A DNA stretch of 64,000 nt from Avelusimicrobium sp963660385 (lineage in GTDB: Bacteria > Elusimicrobiota > Elusimicrobia > Elusimicrobiales > Elusimicrobiaceae), in contig CAVKWQ010000001.1 of the NCBI GenBank assembly GCA_963660385.1, positions 20,894-84,893 on the forward strand, given 5' to 3'. Numbering within the stretch: the stretch's first letter is position 1; each line of letters starts with the position of its first letter. The notes under the pieces were generated by a model that searched no databases, had not been told where the DNA came from, and saw only the letters and a program-made list of their open reading frames with translations. Below are positions 60,569 to 64,000 of this stretch, piece by piece. Made by a program: the position numbers and the translations under genes.

Positions 60569-61921
60569 TTATTTATGTTGTGCGGCAAATTCGTGAATTA
60601 GGCGCGAGGTCTTGTCTAATTCCTTTTCCCCTAACCGCGGAAAAACGCCCACCCAAAAGGTATTGTTCATAATAAAGTCCGTATTGGGCAGTTTTTGATA
60701 GTCGGCTTCGGTCAAATCGCGCGAGTTTTGCAGCGCGCCCGCGCCGATACGCAAGGCTACGTCGTTTTCCACCATTAAGGGCTGGCGCAAGAGGTTGCCC
60801 GCAAATAATTGGCGGGTTCCTACGCCGTTCTTTTCCAAATATTCCACCAACTGTTGCTTGGTAAATTTGGCTTCGGGCTTGACGGAAATCAAGAAGCCAA
60901 ACCAAGAGGGTTTTACCTTGTCGTCCACCTTGGGCAAAATAAGCACATCGGAAAGATCCGCCAGTTTTTTCATTAAATAGGCGGCGTTTTCGGTGCGTTT
61001 TTGCAAGTAGCCGGGCAATTTTTTCAGTTGGCTTACACCCAAAGCGGCCTGCCAATCGGTAATTTTTAAGTTGAAGCCGATATGGGAATAAGTATATTTG
61101 TGGTCGTAACCAAAGGGCAAGTGCCCCAGTTGCATATTAAAGCGGTTTTTGCAGGTGTTATCTACCCCCGGTTTGCACCAGCAGTCGCGGCCCCAGTCGC
61201 GGAACGATAAAATAATGCGGTAGAGTTGCGGGTCGTTGGTAACCACCGCGCCGCCTTCGCCCATTGTCATATGGTGGGCCGGGTAAAAACTATATGTGCC
61301 GATGTGCCCAATCGTACCTGCCTTTTTGCCGTTCCACTCGGCGCCCAAGGCATCGCAGGAGTCTTCAATCAGCCACAAATTGTGCTTCTTGCAGAGGGCC
61401 ATAATGGCGTCCATATCAAACATATTTCCCAGCGTGTGCGCCAGAAAAATAGCCTTGGTCTTGGGCGAAAGGGCCGCTTCAATTTGTTTGACATCAATGT
61501 TATAGGTGCCGATTTCGCAGTCCACAAACACGGGGATTAAGCCCTGTTGGATAATCGGGTTGACCGTGGTCGGAAAGCCAGCGGCAACGGAAATCACTTC
61601 GTCGCCCTTTTTAAGCCGTCTTTCACCCAGTTTATAAGACGTAAGGGCCGATAAGGCCAGCAAATTAGCCGAAGAGCCGGAGTTGGTGGATAAGGCAAAT
61701 TTTACGCCCAAAAAGGCGGCAAAATCTTTCTCAAACTGGTCATTAAAGCGCCCCGCCGTCAGCCACATATCAAGCGTGGCGTCAATCATATTGGCGAGGT
61801 CCTGCTTGTCTAACAATTTGCCCGAAGCCGGGATATACGTTAAATCCTTTTTAGCGCCGTAAACTTCGTCAAAATACTTGGCGGCTGCCGCCTGTACGGC
61901 TGCTCTTAATTCTTTTTCCAT
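60569..61921 (-). CDS. rfbH: CDP-6-deoxy-4-keto-glucose 3-dehydrase (E1)
   Basis: 450 residues, DegT/DnrJ fold. Unlike aminotransferases the PLP Lys is replaced by His (SFYPAHHMTMGEGGAV). The [2Fe-2S] ligands are spaced C-X57-C-X1-C-X7-C, starting in EDSCDALGAEW and ending in CWCKPGVDNTC. Both features are diagnostic for E1, which removes the 3-hydroxyl of CDP-4-keto-6-deoxyglucose using pyridoxamine phosphate. The partner reductase E3 (RfbI/AscD) is not in the window. It overlaps rfbG by 16 bases. Confidence 0.96.
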   Translation of the reverse strand: MEKELRAAVQAAAAKYFDEVYGAKKDLTYIPASGKLLDKQDLANMIDATLDMWLTAGRFNDQFEKDFAAFLGVKFALSTNSGSSANLLALSALTSYKLGERRLKKGDEVISVAAGFPTTVNPIIQQGLIPVFVDCEIGTYNIDVKQIEAALSPKTKAIFLAHTLGNMFDMDAIMALCKKHNLWLIEDSCDALGAEWNGKKAGTIGHIGTYSFYPAHHMTMGEGGAVVTNDPQLYRIILSFRDWGRDCWCKPGVDNTCKNRFNMQLGHLPFGYDHKYTYSHIGFNLKITDWQAALGVSQLKKLPGYLQKRTENAAYLMKKLADLSDVLILPKVDDKVKPSWFGFLISVKPEAKFTKQQLVEYLEKNGVGTRQLFAGNLLRQPLMVENDVALRIGAGALQNSRDLTEADYQKLPNTDFIMNNTFWVGVFPRLGEKELDKTSRLIHEFAAQHK

Positions 61922-62973
61922 TGCATCTTCTCCATATACTCGTTAATCTGCTGTAAGGTAAAATCATACATCGGTTTACCTTCGTAAAATTGTTTGTACC
62001 AAATCACGCTCTTTTCCACGGCTTCTTCCGCCGTATAGGTGGGCGTCCAGCCCAAGCGTTCCTTGGCCTTGGTAATGTCCAGCATCAGCAGATTGGCTTC
62101 GTGCAGGTTATCCTTTTTATGCACCACCACTTCGCCTTTGCCGTAATACTTTACCGCCAGTTTGGCTACCTCGGCCACGGTCAAAACACTGTCCGCCTTC
62201 GGGCCGAAGTTAAAGCCTTCGGCGTATTCGCGCCCCTTAGTATAGAGCAAATGCCCCAAGAGCAAATAGCCGGAAAGCGGTTCCAAAACGTGCTGCCACG
62301 GGCGCGTGGCGTGCGGGTTGCGGATTTCTATGGTTTTACCCGCCTCTATGGAGCGCACGCAATCAGGCAGTAATCGGTCCGCCGCCCAATCGCCCCCGCC
62401 GATTACGTTCCCCGCGCGGGCGGTAGCCAAGGCGTAGCCGTCCTGCAAGAAACTGCGGCGGTAAGACGAGGATAAAATTTCTACACACCCCTTAGAGGAA
62501 GAATACATATCGTATCCCCCCATCGGTTCGTCTTCTTTGTAGCCGCGGGCAACTTCTTTATTCTCGTAGCATTTATCGGTAGTAATGTTTACAAAGGCTT
62601 TTACGGAGGCGGTTTTGCGAGCCGCTTCCAATACATTTAAGGAGCCCATTACGTTTGTTTCATAGGTAAGCACAGGCTCCGCGTACGACAGACGCACCAA
62701 AGGCTGGGCTGCCAAGTGGAAAACGATTTCCGGCTGAAATTCCTCAAAGGTTTTATTTAAAAGGGTTCTATCCAAAATATCGCCAAAGACGTTTTTGGCG
62801 ATTTTATGCCCAATATCCAGTGCCGTAAACATAGAGGGCGTTGTGTTGGGTTTTAAGGCGTACCCGCAGACTTGGGCCCCCAGTTGGGTAAGCCACAAGG
62901 CAAGCCACGAACCTTTAAAGCCCGTGTGCCCGGTGAGTAAAACGCGTTTGCCCTTATAGGTATCGCTCCACAT
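61906..62973 (-). CDS. rfbG: CDP-glucose 4,6-dehydratase
   Basis: 355 residues from ATG 62973 (GGAGG seven bases upstream); an upstream extension lies inside rfbF. The extended SDR fold has VLLTGHTGFKGSWLALWL, FHLAAQPLVRLSY and TTDKCYENKE. YSSSKGCVEIL (YxxxK) and RAGNVIGGGDWAADRLLPD are typical of RfbG. It converts CDP-glucose to CDP-4-keto-6-deoxyglucose, the substrate of RfbH. It lies three bases after rfbF. Confidence 0.96.
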   Translation of the reverse strand: MWSDTYKGKRVLLTGHTGFKGSWLALWLTQLGAQVCGYALKPNTTPSMFTALDIGHKIAKNVFGDILDRTLLNKTFEEFQPEIVFHLAAQPLVRLSYAEPVLTYETNVMGSLNVLEAARKTASVKAFVNITTDKCYENKEVARGYKEDEPMGGYDMYSSSKGCVEILSSSYRRSFLQDGYALATARAGNVIGGGDWAADRLLPDCVRSIEAGKTIEIRNPHATRPWQHVLEPLSGYLLLGHLLYTKGREYAEGFNFGPKADSVLTVAEVAKLAVKYYGKGEVVVHKKDNLHEANLLMLDITKAKERLGWTPTYTAEEAVEKSVIWYKQFYEGKPMYDFTLQQINEYMEKMQWKKN

Positions 62974-62975
62974 AG

Positions 62976-63755
62976 TTAATCCTCCCACACTTTCCACGGA
63001 GCCTTTCCGTTGGTCCATTGTTCATTGAGTTCAATTTTATCGCGCAGGGTATCCATCGGATGCCAAAAACCGTAGTGCTTATAGGCGTTTAATTGGCTTT
63101 CTTTGGCCAGTTGCGTGAGCGGTTCGCGCTCCCACATAATATTGTCCCCGTCCGGGATGTAGTCAAATGCCTGGGGCTCACAAACAAAGAAGCCGCCGTT
63201 TACCCACGCGCCGTCCCCTACCGGCTTTTCCTGAAAGCGGGAAATCGTGCCGCTGGGCTCAATATTAAGCGCGCCAAAGCGGCCTGTGGGCTGGACGGCC
63301 GTTAAGGTTACCAGTTTGCCCGATTTTTTGTGGCAATCTAACAACTTATTAATATCCACATCGGACACCCCGTCCCCGTACGTCAGCATAAAGGGTTCGT
63401 CGCCCACGAACTTGCGCGCCTGCTTAATGCGGGAGCCCGTCAGTGCGTTGCGCCCCGTATATAAAAGGGTAACCTTCCACGGTTCGCAGCGGTTCATATG
63501 CACGTCAATTTTATTAGTTTGAAAGTCTATCGTAACATCGGAGTTGTTGGTATAGTAATTTACAAAGTATTCTTTGATGACTTCGCTCTTGTACCCGCAC
63601 AAAATGACAAAATCCGTCAGGCCGTAGTGCGTGTATAACTTCATAATATGCCAAATAATGGGATAACCGCCGATTTCCACCATCGGTTTGGGGCGGATAG
63701 AGGTTTCTTCACCCAGTCTGGTACCAAGGCCACCTGCCAACAAAAGAACTTTCAT
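62976..63755 (-). CDS. rfbF: Glucose-1-phosphate cytidylyltransferase
   Basis: 259 residues, standard length. LLLAGGLGTRLGEETSIRPKPMVEIGG is the nucleotidyltransferase signature. YGDGVSDVDINKLL holds the metal Asp, and EKPVGDGAWVNGGFFV and YGFWHPMDTLRDK are typical of RfbF/AscA. It makes CDP-glucose from CTP and glucose 1-phosphate, committing sugar to the 3,6-dideoxyhexose path. It is first in the operon running to 51284. Confidence 0.97.
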   Translation of the reverse strand: MKVLLLAGGLGTRLGEETSIRPKPMVEIGGYPIIWHIMKLYTHYGLTDFVILCGYKSEVIKEYFVNYYTNNSDVTIDFQTNKIDVHMNRCEPWKVTLLYTGRNALTGSRIKQARKFVGDEPFMLTYGDGVSDVDINKLLDCHKKSGKLVTLTAVQPTGRFGALNIEPSGTISRFQEKPVGDGAWVNGGFFVCEPQAFDYIPDGDNIMWEREPLTQLAKESQLNAYKHYGFWHPMDTLRDKIELNEQWTNGKAPWKVWED

Positions 63756-63784
63756 AGCAAACTCCTATATAAAAATGTTAAACG

Positions 63785-63874
63785 GGCGTTTCCTAACGCC
63801 GCACAGTTGGCGGGAATAATAAAGGTACGACAAAACTATTCTCCGCCAAGAGTTTATAGTCCTTTTCTATTTTA
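63785..63874 (-). promoter_or_regulatory. Putative promoter and leader hairpin of the rfb operon
   Basis: On the minus strand a TAAAAT hexamer (63869-63874) could be the -10 box; no good -35 is seen. The leader of about 105 bases contains GGCGTT (63785-63790) pairing with AACGCC (63795-63800) around four bases. TAGGAG lies before the rfbF ATG. The hairpin has a faint likeness to an ops/JUMPstart element, but the match is too short to claim. Confidence 0.35.
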
Positions 63875-63957
63875 ACATATAACAGCGAAACTTTGCATTG
63901 CGCAAAAAGCCGCTCCATAACCCTTATATTTGTATTATAATATAAAAGATAAAGAGT

Positions 63958-64000
63958 ACCGGGCCTATATATAATATAGGTCCTTTGGTCCCCTTCCGGC
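63958..64000 (+). promoter_or_regulatory. GGCC palindromic element, copy E, truncated by the window edge
   Basis: CCGGGCCTATA, then TATAGGTCCTTTGGTCC (63974-63990) form the same structure as copies A-D: an A+T-centred CCTATA/TATAGG inverted repeat followed by CCTTTGGnCC. Orientation is plus, so the promoter and gene it serves should begin just beyond base 64000. Confidence 0.55.

Noticed and set aside
63785..63800. Possible ops/JUMPstart (RfaH) element in the rfb leader
   Set aside because: Only a short GGCGTTAG-like match and a six-base-pair hairpin; not enough to separate from chance.

Overview
The window reads as a chromosomal stretch from a Gram-negative (diderm), probably anaerobic bacterium of moderate G+C. 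Kdo transferase, a heptosyltransferase-like enzyme, AsmA, a LolA-like carrier, lipoproteins and a nucleotide-sugar/O-antigen operon show an outer membrane with lipopolysaccharide. A Fur/PerR regulator beside rubrerythrin points to an anaerobe coping with peroxide. A sugar-phosphate antiporter of the UhpC/GlpT type and several exported proteins that I cannot place fit an animal-gut Elusimicrobiota relative, but that assignment is inference. No rRNA, tRNA, CRISPR array, insertion sequence or phage gene was recognised.

Layout. 0-2 kb: two tandem exported proteins with a decayed trypsin-like fold. 2-7.3 kb: groES-groEL behind a CIRCE operator, then an overlapping PP2C phosphatase / membrane Ser/Thr kinase pair. 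7.4-17.7 kb: a double PC4-like protein, lipopolysaccharide core genes (a GT9 protein with an extra N-terminal domain, waaA), AsmA, DUF1232, Na/Pi cotransporter, a membrane protein of unknown role and a YhiN-type flavoprotein. 17.7-18.8 kb: peroxide regulator and rubrerythrin. 18.8-21.6 kb: two tandem 14-TM MFS exporters. 21.7-36.1 kb: an aryl-polyene-like biosynthetic cluster with ketosynthases, a chain-length-factor-like protein, ketoreductase, two dehydratases, two ACPs, thioesterase, acyl ligase, two acyltransferases, a glycosyltransferase, methyltransferase, LolA-like carrier, MMPL exporter and lipoproteins.

36.1-51.2 kb: a broken gene, its intact giant paralogue (1524 aa, exported and polytopic), a sugar-phosphate transporter, pyruvate kinase, a free-standing alanyl-tRNA editing protein, an outer-membrane barrel, an ADP-ribosyltransferase-like secreted protein, a small ORF, a small lipocalin-like protein, GAPDH and an exported chymotrypsin-fold protease whose nucleophile is Cys instead of Ser. 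51.3-63.8 kb: a minus-strand operon rfbF-rfbG-rfbH, SDR, aldolase, TPP enzyme, pyruvyltransferase, RmlC-like epimerase, SDR, two GT2 and a GT87. It should build and attach a CDP-3,6-dideoxyhexose, possibly branched or of the ascarylose type. The middle of this operon is visibly A+T richer than its flanks.

The most unusual signal is a GGCC-rich palindromic element with core GGGCC-AAAGG-RCC. It lies just upstream of sigma70-like promoters at four exported-protein genes (the two pseudoproteases, the giant protein and the Cys protease). A fifth copy at the right edge points out of the window. In three of the four promoters the core directly abuts the -35 box, and its orientation always matches the gene. 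This looks like a regulon of secreted, fold-related but catalytically altered proteins. A second recurrent trait is ATG starts only 6-7 bases after a -10 hexamer with no Shine-Dalgarno, which suggests leaderless mRNAs.
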